A stretch of 64,000 bases of DNA from Gemmatimonadota bacterium (GTDB lineage Bacteria > Gemmatimonadota > Gemmatimonadetes > Gemmatimonadales > Gemmatimonadaceae), in contig JAHFCU010000006.1 in NCBI GenBank assembly GCA_023249305.1, positions 1 through 64,000 of the forward strand, written 5' to 3'. Made by a program: the position numbers and the translations under genes. Every line of letters begins with the position of its first letter. The stretch's first letter is position 1. Below the pieces are notes generated by a model. It had not been told where the DNA came from. It searched no databases and worked only from the letters and a program-made list of their open reading frames with translations. This document shows positions 49,543-61,101 of this stretch, one piece after another.

Positions 49543-50927
49543 CGTACAAGACCATCATCGAGCCGTTCCGCATCAAGACGGTCGAGCCGATCCGCCAATC
49601 CACGGAGGCGGAACGAGCCGCCGCGCTCGCCGCCGCGCACTACAATCCGTTCCTGCTCCACGGCGACGACGTCCTTATTGACCTGCTCACAGACTCGGGG
49701 ACGGGTGCGATGTCCGTCTACCAGTGGGCCGGGATGATGCGAGGCGACGAGACCTACGCCGGGGCGCGCTCCTTCTATGCGTTCGAGCGCGCGGTACGCG
49801 ACATCACGGGCTTCACGCATGTAATCCCCACGCACCAGGGCCGCGCCGCGGAGCACATCCTCACCGGCGCGACGCTCAAGCCGGGTGACATCGTCCCGAA
49901 TAACCGGCATTTCGACACCACGCGCGCCAACGTCGAACACCGGCAAGCGGTCGCGCTCGACATTCCCATCGCCGAAGGGCACGACCCGCAGACGCTCCAC
50001 CCGTTCAAGGGCAACATGGACCTCGCGGCGCTCGAGCGCGTGCTGCGGGAGAATCCCGGCCGCGTGCCGCTGGTGATGATCACGGTCACGAACAACTCGG
50101 GCGGCGGCCAGCCAGTGAGCATGGAGAACATCCGTGGCGCGTCGGCGCTCGCCCGCGCCCACAGCGTGCCGTTCTTCATTGACGCCTGCCGCTTCGCCGA
50201 AAACGCGTGGTTCGTGCACACGCGGGAAGAGGGCTACGCCGACCGCGAGCCCATCGAGATCGCGCGCGAGATGTTCGCGATGGCCGACGGCTGCACGATG
50301 AGCGCCAAGAAGGACGGCATGGCGAACATCGGGGGGTTCCTCGCGATGAACGACGAGGCGCTCGCCGCGCGCTGCCGCAACACGCTGATCCTCACCGAGG
50401 GGTTTCCGACGTACGGCGGGCTGGCTGGCTACGACCTCGAGGCGATCGCCGTCGGCCTCTACGAGGCGCTCGACCCTGACTACCTGCGCTACCGCATTCG
50501 CATGGTCGAGTACATGGCCGAGAAGATGGCCACGGCGGGCATCCCGATCGTGCGCCCGGCGGGCGGGCATGCCCTTTATCTCGACGCCAAGCAGTGGCTG
50601 TCGCACATCCCGCCGTCCGCGTACCCGGGATGGGCGTTGTCGCTGGTGCTCTATCTCGAGGGCGGCATCCGCGCCGTTGAGATCGGCTCCGTGATGTTCG
50701 GACAGCAGCCGGACGGCAGCGAGCGGGCGTCGGACCTCGAGCTCGTGCGCCTCGCGTTTCCGCGCCGCGTTTACACGCAGAGCCATATGGACTACGTGTG
50801 CGAGGTGCTCGCCCACGTGAACACGCTCGCGCCGCGGATTCGCGGCGTGCGGATCGTCGAGCAGCCGCCGGCCCTGCGGCACTTCACGGCGAAGTTCGCG
50901 CCACTCGTCCCGGGCGTGATCGCGTAG
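49539..50927 (+). CDS. tnaA: Tryptophanase (beta-eliminating lyase)
   Basis: 462 residues from GTG 49539. A PLP beta-eliminating lyase; Schiff-base Lys in MSAKKDGMANIGGF. Two specificity positions favour tryptophanase over tyrosine phenol-lyase: RAVEIGS (Ile, where phenol-lyase has Arg) and LRHFTAKF (His, where phenol-lyase has Phe). The reaction would give indole, pyruvate and ammonia from tryptophan. It is coupled to an AraC regulator, with no tryptophan permease adjacent. The surrounding minus-strand genes are minor pilins. Confidence 0.88.
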   Translation: MTYKTIIEPFRIKTVEPIRQSTEAERAAALAAAHYNPFLLHGDDVLIDLLTDSGTGAMSVYQWAGMMRGDETYAGARSFYAFERAVRDITGFTHVIPTHQGRAAEHILTGATLKPGDIVPNNRHFDTTRANVEHRQAVALDIPIAEGHDPQTLHPFKGNMDLAALERVLRENPGRVPLVMITVTNNSGGGQPVSMENIRGASALARAHSVPFFIDACRFAENAWFVHTREEGYADREPIEIAREMFAMADGCTMSAKKDGMANIGGFLAMNDEALAARCRNTLILTEGFPTYGGLAGYDLEAIAVGLYEALDPDYLRYRIRMVEYMAEKMATAGIPIVRPAGGHALYLDAKQWLSHIPPSAYPGWALSLVLYLEGGIRAVEIGSVMFGQQPDGSERASDLELVRLAFPRRVYTQSHMDYVCEVLAHVNTLAPRIRGVRIVEQPPALRHFTAKFAPLVPGVIA

Positions 50928-50932
50928 TCCGC

Positions 50933-50957
50933 GCGCGGCGTGCTCCAAGCGCCGCGT
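50933..50957. terminator. Hairpin between convergent tnaA and fimT-like genes
   Basis: CGCGGCG (50934-50940) pairs with CGCCGCG (50950-50956) around a nine-base loop, extended by a G:T pair. There is no T-run. It sits in the 42-base gap between two stop codons. Confidence 0.5.
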
Positions 50958-50969
50958 CGCCGCCAGTCG

Positions 50970-51524
50970 CTAAAGCGAGTCGCGATTCCAGCCGCCGTTG
51001 AGGTAGCGCCACAGCCGTGAGCGGCCGGTGGCGCCCGTGAACTCAATGGCGCGCAACGCATCGGTGCGGCCGCTCGAGACGCCGAGATAGAGGAACGCAT
51101 CGCCGCTCGCCGACCCGTTCGGGTAGAACGTGATCGTCGGCCCAGCGGAGGTCGTCGAGATTCCCGGTCCGGTGGCGTAGTACGACGTCGCGCCGTCCGC
51201 CGTTACCGAGGGGATGGCAAACGTCGAGCCGTACGGAAGAACCCACGAGACCCACCGTTCACTCGCGTCGGCGGCGCCGTTGGAGTTCGTGTCTTGCACC
51301 ACCCGCATGCGTGACGCCGCGTAGTCAATCACGAACAGCACGTTCGTGTTCTTCTGCATCGCCGTCTGCTGGGCGCCGATCAGGGTGCGTTGGACCTGGC
51401 GGCCCGATGCGTCCTGCCGGTAGCGCAGGAACGAGACCTTGGGCATCGCCATGGCCGCCATGATGGCGATCAGGGCAAGCACCAGCATGATTTCGATGAT
51501 CGTGTAGCCGCGGCGTCGCATCAC
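50970..51524 (-). CDS. GspH/FimT-type pseudopilin
   Basis: 184 residues with a prepilin signal RRRGYTIIEIMLVLALIAIM (cleavage after Gly, +5 Glu). The C-terminal GspH/FimT domain contains D-T-N-S-N-G-A-A-D-A-S-E at residues 78-89, an EF-hand-like loop often seen in this family. It lies 2.4 kb upstream of the PilV gene on the same strand, separated by the plus-strand araC-tnaA pair. Confidence 0.88.
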   Translation of the reverse strand: MMRRRGYTIIEIMLVLALIAIMAAMAMPKVSFLRYRQDASGRQVQRTLIGAQQTAMQKNTNVLFVIDYAASRMRVVQDTNSNGAADASERWVSWVLPYGSTFAIPSVTADGATSYYATGPGISTTSAGPTITFYPNGSASGDAFLYLGVSSGRTDALRAIEFTGATGRSRLWRYLNGGWNRDSL

Positions 51525-51551
51525 CGGGTGGAAGTTGCACGGGACACGCCG

Positions 51552-52178
51552 ATGGCGCCATCGTTCGGCATGCTCGTCGTCGGATTGACTGGAAATATCG
51601 GGGCCGGCAAGTCGTCGGTGGCCCGGCTGTTCGCGTCGTGGGGCGCCACGGTCGTGGACGCCGACGTGCTCGCCCGTGCGGCGGTGGCGCCCGGCACCGA
51701 CGCGCTACGCGCCATCAGCGTGCGATGGGGCAAGAACGTGGTCATGGGGGATGGAGCACTCGACCGCGCCGCGCTGCGCCGCGTGGTCTTTACTGACCCC
51801 GCGGAGCGTGTCGCGCTCGAAGCAATAGTGCATCCGGAAGTCGCCCGGCTGCGCGCCGACGCGGTGGCCGCGGCGCGCAACCGGGGCGATCGGTTGGTGG
51901 TGTGCGACATCCCGCTGCTCTTCGAGGCGGCCCTCACCGGCACCGTGGATGCGATCGTGCTGGTGGATGCGCCGCGCGACCAGCGCCTTCAGCGCCTCAT
52001 CCGCGACCGCGGGCTCAGTGCCAACGAGGCCGCGACCATGATCGACGTGCAGTGGCCGCCTGACCGGAAGCGGCCGCTGGCCGATTGGATCGTTGAGAAC
52101 GACGCCACGCCGGCCGAGCTCGCGGCGCGCTCGCGCGCCGTATTCGACGCGCTCTCGGCGCGTGCCGCGTCAACTTGA
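51552..52178 (+). CDS. coaE: Dephospho-CoA kinase
   Basis: 208 residues from ATG 51552; ATG 51570 (MLVVGLTGN) is equally good. CoaE phosphorylates dephospho-CoA in the last step of CoA synthesis. Walker A is GLTGNIGAGKSS, with VVDADVLAR, HPEVARL and VVCDIPLLFEA typical of the family. It is followed by gcvH. Confidence 0.95.
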   Translation: MAPSFGMLVVGLTGNIGAGKSSVARLFASWGATVVDADVLARAAVAPGTDALRAISVRWGKNVVMGDGALDRAALRRVVFTDPAERVALEAIVHPEVARLRADAVAAARNRGDRLVVCDIPLLFEAALTGTVDAIVLVDAPRDQRLQRLIRDRGLSANEAATMIDVQWPPDRKRPLADWIVENDATPAELAARSRAVFDALSARAAST

Positions 52179-52235
52179 ACCCGCCGCGCGCGTCCGGTAG
52201 AATTCGCACACACCTTGCAACACCCGGAGCCATCC

Positions 52236-52637
52236 GTGCCCTCGATTCCTGCTGACCTGCGGTATACGCACGACCATGAGTACCTGAAGTCCACCGACGA
52301 CCCGTCCGTCGTGTTCGTCGGCATCACCGACTTCGCCCAGGGTGAGCTGGGTGACGTCGTCTACCTCGATCTTCCCAAGCCCGGCGCGAAGTTCGGCGCG
52401 CACGACACGTTCGGTACCATCGAAGCGGTGAAAGCCGTGTCGGATCTGTACTGCCCTGTCGCCGGCGAAGTCCTCGCGGTGAATCCGCGCCTCGACGGTG
52501 AGCCGTCCATCGTCAACAGCGACCCCTACGGCGACGGCTGGATGATCAAGATGAAGGTCGCCCCGGCGGATGTAGCGGGCCTGATGGACGCCGCCGCGTA
52601 CGAGAAGCTCCTGGCGGCGGGCGGCGGAGCGCATTAG
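52236..52637 (+). CDS. gcvH: Glycine cleavage system H protein
   Basis: 133 residues from GTG 52236, preceded by GGAG at six bases; the TTG at 52215 lacks such a site. GcvH carries the lipoyl arm that shuttles aminomethyl groups between GcvP and GcvT. The lipoylated Lys is in GTIEAVKAVSDLYCPV. The start matches the family N-terminus (IPADLRYTHDHEY). gcvP is convergent across the inverted repeat, and a lipoyl-transferase gene lies beyond gcvP. Confidence 0.96.
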   Translation: MPSIPADLRYTHDHEYLKSTDDPSVVFVGITDFAQGELGDVVYLDLPKPGAKFGAHDTFGTIEAVKAVSDLYCPVAGEVLAVNPRLDGEPSIVNSDPYGDGWMIKMKVAPADVAGLMDAAAYEKLLAAGGGAH

Positions 52638-52764
52638 CTGCGCAGAGAACAACAGAGAACACAGAACACAATAGAGTGAAACAGACAGGGGTCCGGAGCC
52701 ATCGCCCCGGACCTCTGTTGTCTTCTGTTCGACTCCGTTGTTCTCTGTTGTTCTCTGTTGCCCG
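52638..52764. terminator. Long imperfect inverted repeat of AACAACAGAG units between gcvH and gcvP
   Basis: It fills the whole gap between the two stop codons. The core is GGTCCGG (52690-52696) with CCGGACC (52707-52713) around a ten-base loop. The flanks are repeated AGAGAACAACAGAG units on the left and CTCTGTTGTTCTCTGTTG on the right, about 50 bases per arm, imperfectly complementary. It has the same composition as the element at 40959-41060, but with a different core stem. Confidence 0.85.
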
Positions 52765-55611
<2,847 letters not shown>

Positions 55612-55851
55612 GGTGTTCGCTTCTCCAGTGCGGCGCGAGCGCGGCGCTCCCGGTGCGGGTGCGATGCGGCGCGCGACATCCAACAAAATAACCACGCGGT
55701 CGCGCTGATGGCACGCTCGATGCACTCGGGGAATGCCTTGCAGTTCGCGGGGCGGATCACCACACGGCGCGGCCACCGGGATCACCGCGTGAGCCAATGC
55801 ACGGGCTAGCTGCGACTGGTATCTTCCGCCATCCACCGCACGGAGGCCGCA

Positions 55852-56007
55852 GTGTCCGCTCGTCAGGAAGCCACACGCGCCGGAATCAGCTTCGGCTCGG
55901 CGCTTGCCATCGCGATCTCGTGGAGCGTCAATCGCTCGATCTTGTGGGCCATTCTCCATGGCATCCTGTCGTGGCTGTACGTGATCTACTTCGCCGTGAC
56001 CCGCTGA
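55852..56007 (+). CDS. Small [16 protein letters not shown]-type membrane protein
   Basis: 51 residues from GTG 55852 to TGA 56007, ending one base before the LipM-like gene. [16 protein letters not shown] is followed by [18 protein letters not shown] and [17 protein letters not shown]. This pattern ([11 protein letters not shown]...WAILHGxLSWxYVIY) recurs in tiny membrane proteins of many bacteria as I recall, but I know no function. It was found by reading the intergenic sequence directly. Confidence 0.75.
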   Translation: MSARQEATRAGISFGSALAIAISWSVNRSILWAILHGILSWLYVIYFAVTR

Positions 56008-56008
56008 C

Positions 56009-56794
56009 GTGACGCGCTGGCGGCTGCTCGACACTGGTCCGCGCGACGGTGCGTGGAACATGGCCTGCGACGTGGCGCTGATGGAGCGCGCCCGGCGCAC
56101 GGGGGAGTCCGTGTTTCGCGTGTATGCGTGGGAGCGGCCGACGCTCTCGTTCGGCCGGCACGAGGCGGCGCGACGCCAGTACGATGCCGCGGCGATCGCT
56201 GCGGCGGGCGTGGATCTCGTGCGTCGTCCGACCGGCGGCCGTGCGCTGTTGCATCACCGTGAGGTCACCTACTCAATCAGTGCGCCGAGTGCGCCGGGGG
56301 AGTCGCTTGCCGCGAGCGTGCGGCGGTTCAACCAGCTGTTGCTGCGTGCGCTGGCGCAGCTTGGCGTGAACGCCATCGAGGCGCGGAACCCGCGCGCCCT
56401 GCGCCCCGAGGGCGCGGCGTGCTTCGCCGTGCCGAGCGCGGGTGAGCTGACGCTCAACGGCCGCAAGCTCGTTGGCAGCGCGCAGGTGCGGCAGGACGGC
56501 GCACTGCTCCAGCACGGTTCCATCCTGCTCGACGACGACCAGCGCCGCATCGCCGACTTCGTCACCGGGCCGTTCCTGCCGAGTGCTCCCGCCGCGTCGT
56601 TGCGCGAAGCGCTCGGACCGCGTGCATCGTATGACGCGGTGCGTGACGCACTGATGCGCGTCGTGGCCGTCGATGCCGATGCTGCGAACCCGGAGTCGCT
56701 CGCACTTGCGAGTGATGACGCGTTGCGCGGCAATCCCGCGTTCGACGACGCCCTGTTGAGGTTCCGCGACGCGAACTGGACGTGGCGGCGTTGA
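56009..56794 (+). CDS. lipM: LipM-type octanoyltransferase (lipoate-protein ligase A fold)
   Basis: 261 residues from GTG 56009. The family motif [18 protein letters not shown] is present. The putative thiol-acyl Cys is in [11 protein letters not shown], and [20 protein letters not shown] carries the Lys, the arrangement of LipM-type octanoyl-ACP:GcvH transferases. It would attach octanoyl to GcvH, whose gene lies 3 kb upstream. A lipoate ligase (LplA) is the alternative. Confidence 0.85.
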   Translation: MTRWRLLDTGPRDGAWNMACDVALMERARRTGESVFRVYAWERPTLSFGRHEAARRQYDAAAIAAAGVDLVRRPTGGRALLHHREVTYSISAPSAPGESLAASVRRFNQLLLRALAQLGVNAIEARNPRALRPEGAACFAVPSAGELTLNGRKLVGSAQVRQDGALLQHGSILLDDDQRRIADFVTGPFLPSAPAASLREALGPRASYDAVRDALMRVVAVDADAANPESLALASDDALRGNPAFDDALLRFRDANWTWRR

Positions 56795-56819
56795 CCGATA
56801 CCTCCTATTGTTTTCCTCC

Positions 56820-58481
56820 GTGACCCGCATTTTCCTGGGCCGTCTCGCCCTCGTGCTCTGTCTCGCCGCCGCCTGTGGTGGTCGCGACCGCGGACCAACG
56901 GGCGGCATCGTCGTCGTCTCTGCTGGCGCTGACGCCGAGACGCTGTTCCCGCCGCTGGTAGTGACCAACCAGGGGCGCGCCGTCACCGAACTCATCTACG
57001 ACAAGCTCGCCGACATCGGCCCCGGTCTGAACACGATCGGCGACGCGGGCTTCGTGCCGAAGCTCGCCAGCACGTGGGAGTGGTCGCGCGATTCGCTCAC
57101 CATCACGTTCCACATGAATCCGAACGCCCGCTGGCATGACGGCCGACCGGTGACGGCGCGCGACGTGCAGTATGCGTTCAAGGTCTGGACCGACAGCGCC
57201 GTGGGTGCGGTGCAGCGCAGCGCACTGGCGAGCGTCGATTCCATCGCAACGCCGGACGCGCTGACGGCGCGCGTCCACTTTCGCGAACGCGCTCCCGAGC
57301 AGTTCTTCGCGTTCGTCTATACGCTGATTCCGCTGCCGGCCCACCGGCTCGCCGCGATTGCCGACACCGCGCTGCACGACGCCGCAGAGGTTCGCGCGCC
57401 GGTTGGCAACGGGCCGTTCCGATTTGTTTCGTGGATGCCACGCGTTCGACTGGAGCTTGCGGCGAACGCCGCGTACTACGCGGGCCGTCCGCGGCTTGAC
57501 GGGGTCGTCTATGTCGTCGCCGCGCAGGGCGCGACGGTCGCGGCGCGACTGCTGGCCGGCGAGGCCGATTTTCTCGAGCAGCTCGCGCCGCCTGACTTCG
57601 CGCAGCTGCCCGCGGATCACTCGGTGCGCGCGCAAGCCTACGGCGGCTTCGACTATTTGTTCGTGCAATTCAATTTGCGCGATCCAGCCGCCACCGAGCG
57701 GGCGCATCCCATCTTCGGTGATGTCGCCCTGCGCCGCGCGCTGACCTTGGGTGTCAATCGCACCGCGATCGTGCGCAGCATCTTCGACACGCTGGCGCGC
57801 CCCGCTATCGGCCCGTTCTCGCGGACGCAGTGGACGGCCGACACCACCTTGCGCGGCATTCCCTTCGACAGCGCACTCGCCGCGCGCGCGCTCGACTCGC
57901 TCGGATGGCACGACACGAACGGCGACGGCGTGCGTGAGCGCGGCGGACGTCCCTTGGCGTTCTCGCTCCTCGTGCCCGCGTCGAGCCGCGCGCGCCAGGC
58001 CGCCGCCGTTCTGCTGCAGGCGCAGCTCAAGACCATTGGCGTGCGCGTCACGATCGAGCAGGCCGACTTCAATGCCTTCCTCGACCGCGCGCATCGCGCC
58101 GCGTTCGATGCGTTGGTCGGCGGCGTGCGCACGAGCCCGAGTCCACGCGGCGTGCGCGACGTCTGGAGCACGCCGGGCCCTGCGGCCGGCACGCAGAACT
58201 TCGGACGGTGGAGCAACACAACGTTCGACGCGCACGTGGACAGCGCGCTCGCGGCGACCAGCGCCGGCGCCGTGCGCGCTCATGTCCGCACCGCGTACCA
58301 AGCTGCCATTGATGACGCGCCTGCCATCTGGCTCTATGAACCGCGCCTCTTCGCGGGCGTGCACCGGCGTCTCACCGTCGGCGCGCTCCGCCCAGACGCG
58401 TGGTGGGCCAACGTGGCGAGCTGGTCCATTGACCCGGCCCAGCGGCTGCCGCGCGACCGCCGTGCGTCCCCCACGCCCTGA
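56820..58481 (+). CDS. Peptide/oligopeptide ABC transporter substrate-binding lipoprotein
   Basis: 553 residues from GTG 56820; TTG 56808 is an alternative. Lipobox LAAAC (Cys19). SBP family 5 (OppA/DppA): TFHMNPNARWHDGRPVTARD, NGPFRFVSW and ALTLGVNRTAIVRSIFD are typical. It captures peptides or similar ligands in the periplasm and hands them to the permeases that follow. It is the first gene of the five-gene transporter. Confidence 0.92.
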   Translation: MTRIFLGRLALVLCLAAACGGRDRGPTGGIVVVSAGADAETLFPPLVVTNQGRAVTELIYDKLADIGPGLNTIGDAGFVPKLASTWEWSRDSLTITFHMNPNARWHDGRPVTARDVQYAFKVWTDSAVGAVQRSALASVDSIATPDALTARVHFRERAPEQFFAFVYTLIPLPAHRLAAIADTALHDAAEVRAPVGNGPFRFVSWMPRVRLELAANAAYYAGRPRLDGVVYVVAAQGATVAARLLAGEADFLEQLAPPDFAQLPADHSVRAQAYGGFDYLFVQFNLRDPAATERAHPIFGDVALRRALTLGVNRTAIVRSIFDTLARPAIGPFSRTQWTADTTLRGIPFDSALAARALDSLGWHDTNGDGVRERGGRPLAFSLLVPASSRARQAAAVLLQAQLKTIGVRVTIEQADFNAFLDRAHRAAFDALVGGVRTSPSPRGVRDVWSTPGPAAGTQNFGRWSNTTFDAHVDSALAATSAGAVRAHVRTAYQAAIDDAPAIWLYEPRLFAGVHRRLTVGALRPDAWWANVASWSIDPAQRLPRDRRASPTP

Positions 58482-58484
58482 GGC

Positions 58485-59459
58485 GTGACGCGCCTCGTCG
58501 TCACCCGCGCGCTGCACGCCGCCGCCGTCTGCGCGGTGGTCGCAACGTCGGTCTTCGTGCTGCTGCAGTTCGCGCCCGGTGATCCCTTTGCCACGTCGCT
58601 CGACGGCGCCGACATCCCACCCGGCGTGCGCGCGGAGTGGCGCGCGCGATACGGCTTCGACCGCCCACCCACCGAGCGCTTCGTGCGCTGGGCCGGCGCG
58701 CTCGCGCGGGGTGAACTCGGCTACTCCGCGTCGCGGCACCAGACGGTCGCCGCCGTGGTGTCCGATGCGGTGCCCCGCACGCTCCTGCTCGTGGGCGTCG
58801 CGCTGGTGATCGGCTTCGCGGCGGGCGTCGGCATCGCAGTGCTGCAGGCGCGCCATCATCGCCGCTGGCCGGACCGAGTGCTCGGGGCGCTCACGCTTGG
58901 CGGCGTGGCCGTCCCCGAGTTCCTGCTCGCACTGCTCGCGATGACCTGGCTCGGTGTGCGATGGCGACTGTTCCCGGTAGCGGGCATCGGTAGCCTCGGC
59001 GACACCGCCGCCTGGCCGCTCTGGGAACAGGTGGCGGATCTCGTGTGGCACCTCGCGCTCCCCGCCATCGTCCTCGCGATCGCGGTGGCCTCGCGCGTCG
59101 CGCGCCATCAGCGGGCGGCGTTGCTCGGCGTGCTGGACGAGGACTTCATCCGCACGGCTCGCGCGAAGGGACTTGGCGAGTGGGACGTGCTCTGGCGACA
59201 CGCGCTGCCCAATGCCATCGGACCGGTCATCGCACTGCTCGGCCTCGCGCTCCCGTCGCTCGTCGGCGGTGCGGTGCTCATCGAGCGCATCTTCGGCTGG
59301 CCTGGCATGGGACTCACGCTCTTCGACGCGCTGCTCGCGCGCGATTACCCGCTCGTGCTCGCCGCGGTCCTGCTCGCCACTGTGCTCGCCGTCCTTGCGC
59401 GCACGCTGACCGATGTCATCGCCGAACTCGTCGCGCCGCGGCGCACGCGGGAGCCGTAA
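58485..59459 (+). CDS. Peptide ABC transporter permease, OppB/DppB type
   Basis: 324 residues from GTG 58485, with six predicted membrane helices. The coupling EAA-like loop is EDFIRTARAKGLGEWDVLWR, followed by HALPNAIGPV. The stop shares a base with the next permease start (TAATG). Confidence 0.93.
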   Translation: MTRLVVTRALHAAAVCAVVATSVFVLLQFAPGDPFATSLDGADIPPGVRAEWRARYGFDRPPTERFVRWAGALARGELGYSASRHQTVAAVVSDAVPRTLLLVGVALVIGFAAGVGIAVLQARHHRRWPDRVLGALTLGGVAVPEFLLALLAMTWLGVRWRLFPVAGIGSLGDTAAWPLWEQVADLVWHLALPAIVLAIAVASRVARHQRAALLGVLDEDFIRTARAKGLGEWDVLWRHALPNAIGPVIALLGLALPSLVGGAVLIERIFGWPGMGLTLFDALLARDYPLVLAAVLLATVLAVLARTLTDVIAELVAPRRTREP

Positions 59460-60304
59460 TGGCCACGAACACCTGGCGACGGTTGATGCACGACCGACCG
59501 GCCCGTATCGCGGCGGCAGTGTTGGGCACGGCGGCGCTTGTCGCCTTCTTCGCACCCTGGCTCGCACGATACGACCCGACGCTGCAACCCGATCCCGTCA
59601 CCCTGCGCTTGCTGGCGCCCTCGTGGCAGCATTGGTTCGGCACGGATCCCTTCTCGCGCGATGTGTTGAGCCGCGTGCTGCACGGCGCGCGTGTCTCGCT
59701 CGGCGTAGCCGCCGGCGCGATGCTGCTCGCCGTCACGCTTGGCGCGGCGCTCGGTGCGCTCGCCGCCGTCTTCGGCGGATGGGTGGACGCCGCGGTCGGC
59801 GCTCTGGTCGACGTCCTCATCGCCATGCCGCGCCTGCTCGTTGTCATCGCGCTGGTCGCCACGTTTGGCGCGCTGTCGCCGTGGTGGCTCATCGCGCTCA
59901 TCGGCGGCAGTGGATGGCTTGCCACCGCGCGCATCGTCCGCGCCGAGTTCCGCGATCACCTCCAGCGTGACTACGTGCTCGCCGCGCGCGCGCTGGGCGC
60001 CTCGCGTTGGCGCATTGTCTGGCAGCACCTGCTGCCGGCCGTGGCTCCGCAGATCGCGGTGGCCGCTGCGCTGGCGCTTGCGGCGGTCATCCCGCTCGAG
60101 GCCGCGCTCAGTTTCGTCGGACTCGGCATTCAGCCGCCGCTCCCGAGTTGGGGCAACATCCTGCTGGACGGCACTGACTACCTCACCACGGCGTGGTGGC
60201 TCGTCGTCTTTCCCCTCGGTGCGGTGACGCTCACAGTCGGGTCGGCGCTCGTGCTCGCCGACCGCCTGCGCGCCGCGATCGCGGGCGAGGAGCATCGCCG
60301 ATGA
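59459..60304 (+). CDS. Peptide ABC transporter permease, OppC/DppC type
   Basis: 281 residues from ATG 59459. FGTDPFSRDVLSRVLHGARV is the diagnostic OppC/DppC N-terminal block. The EAA loop is RDYVLAARALGASRWRIVWQ. The ATGA overlap with the ATPase gene shows co-translation. Confidence 0.94.
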   Translation: MATNTWRRLMHDRPARIAAAVLGTAALVAFFAPWLARYDPTLQPDPVTLRLLAPSWQHWFGTDPFSRDVLSRVLHGARVSLGVAAGAMLLAVTLGAALGALAAVFGGWVDAAVGALVDVLIAMPRLLVVIALVATFGALSPWWLIALIGGSGWLATARIVRAEFRDHLQRDYVLAARALGASRWRIVWQHLLPAVAPQIAVAAALALAAVIPLEAALSFVGLGIQPPLPSWGNILLDGTDYLTTAWWLVVFPLGAVTLTVGSALVLADRLRAAIAGEEHRR

Positions 60305-61101
60305 CCCCGCTGCTCTCCGTCGAGGGGCTGCACGTGGGCGTTGCGGCCTCGCGCGAGACCGCCGCGACCACCATCCTCCGCGACGTCTCGTTCATGATCA
60401 ATGCGGGCGAGACGGTTGGACTCCTCGGCGCGAGCGGAAGTGGCAAGACGTCGCTCGCCCTCGCGCTGCTCGGCCTGCTGCCGCCGGCGCTGAACGTGCG
60501 CGGGCAGGTGCTCTTCGACGGCCTTGACGTTGTATCCGCATCAGAGGGCGCGCGGCGCGCACTGCGCGGCCGCCGACTCTCGATGGTTTTTCAGGAGCCG
60601 TTGACCGCACTGAACCCGCGCCTGCGTGTCGGCGCGCAGGTGGCTGAGGTGGCGTGCGCGCACGGCGAGCGTGATGCAGGGCGTGCAACGCGCACCGCGG
60701 TCGATATGCTTGGCCGCGCCGGATTGCCCGAACCGGACGAGCGCGCGCGGCGATTCCCGCACGAACTCTCCGGAGGCGAGCGCCAGCGCGTGCTGCTGGC
60801 GATGGCGCTCCTGCTCGACCCCGCGCTGCTCATCGCCGACGAGCCGACGTCGGCGCTCGACGTCGAGGTGCAGGCGCAGGTTCTTACGCTTCTGCGCACG
60901 CAGCAGCGCGAACGCGGCATGGCACTGTTACTCGTGAGCCACGACCTCGGCGTCATCGCCACCACTTGCGCGCGGACAATGGTGCTGCACGACGCGCGCG
61001 TCGTGGAGGACGCGCCAACGCGCCAGCTCCTCGCGACTCCCGAGCATCCGCAGTCGCGCGCGCTCGTGGCTGCAGTACGTCCCGGAGCGCAGAGCGCATG
61101 A
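60301..61101 (+). CDS. Peptide ABC transporter ATPase, OppD-like (short)
   Basis: 266 residues from ATG 60301. Walker A is GASGSGKTSL, the signature LSGGERQRVLLA and Walker B LLIADEPTSALD. At 266 residues it lacks the C-terminal oligopeptide/dipeptide region with its Cys-rich motif that gives full-length OppD about 330 residues. It overlaps the OppF-like gene by ATGA. Confidence 0.92.
   Translation: MTPLLSVEGLHVGVAASRETAATTILRDVSFMINAGETVGLLGASGSGKTSLALALLGLLPPALNVRGQVLFDGLDVVSASEGARRALRGRRLSMVFQEPLTALNPRLRVGAQVAEVACAHGERDAGRATRTAVDMLGRAGLPEPDERARRFPHELSGGERQRVLLAMALLLDPALLIADEPTSALDVEVQAQVLTLLRTQQRERGMALLLVSHDLGVIATTCARTMVLHDARVVEDAPTRQLLATPEHPQSRALVAAVRPGAQSA

Noticed and set aside
49539-50927. 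Tyrosine phenol-lyase
   Set aside because: The AVEIGS and LRHFTAKF segments carry the tryptophanase-type Ile and His.
49416-50948. 510-codon minus-strand reading frame across tnaA
   Set aside because: Tryptophanase residues are all present on the plus strand.
52179-52235. Glycine riboswitch before gcvH
   Set aside because: The gap is only 57 bases, too short for a glycine riboswitch, and no conserved core is visible.
56805-59567. 920-codon minus-strand reading frame across the oligopeptide transporter
   Set aside because: The plus strand has clear SBP and permease genes; the minus translation is composed of repeated Arg/Glu/Gly residues typical of antisense GC-rich DNA.
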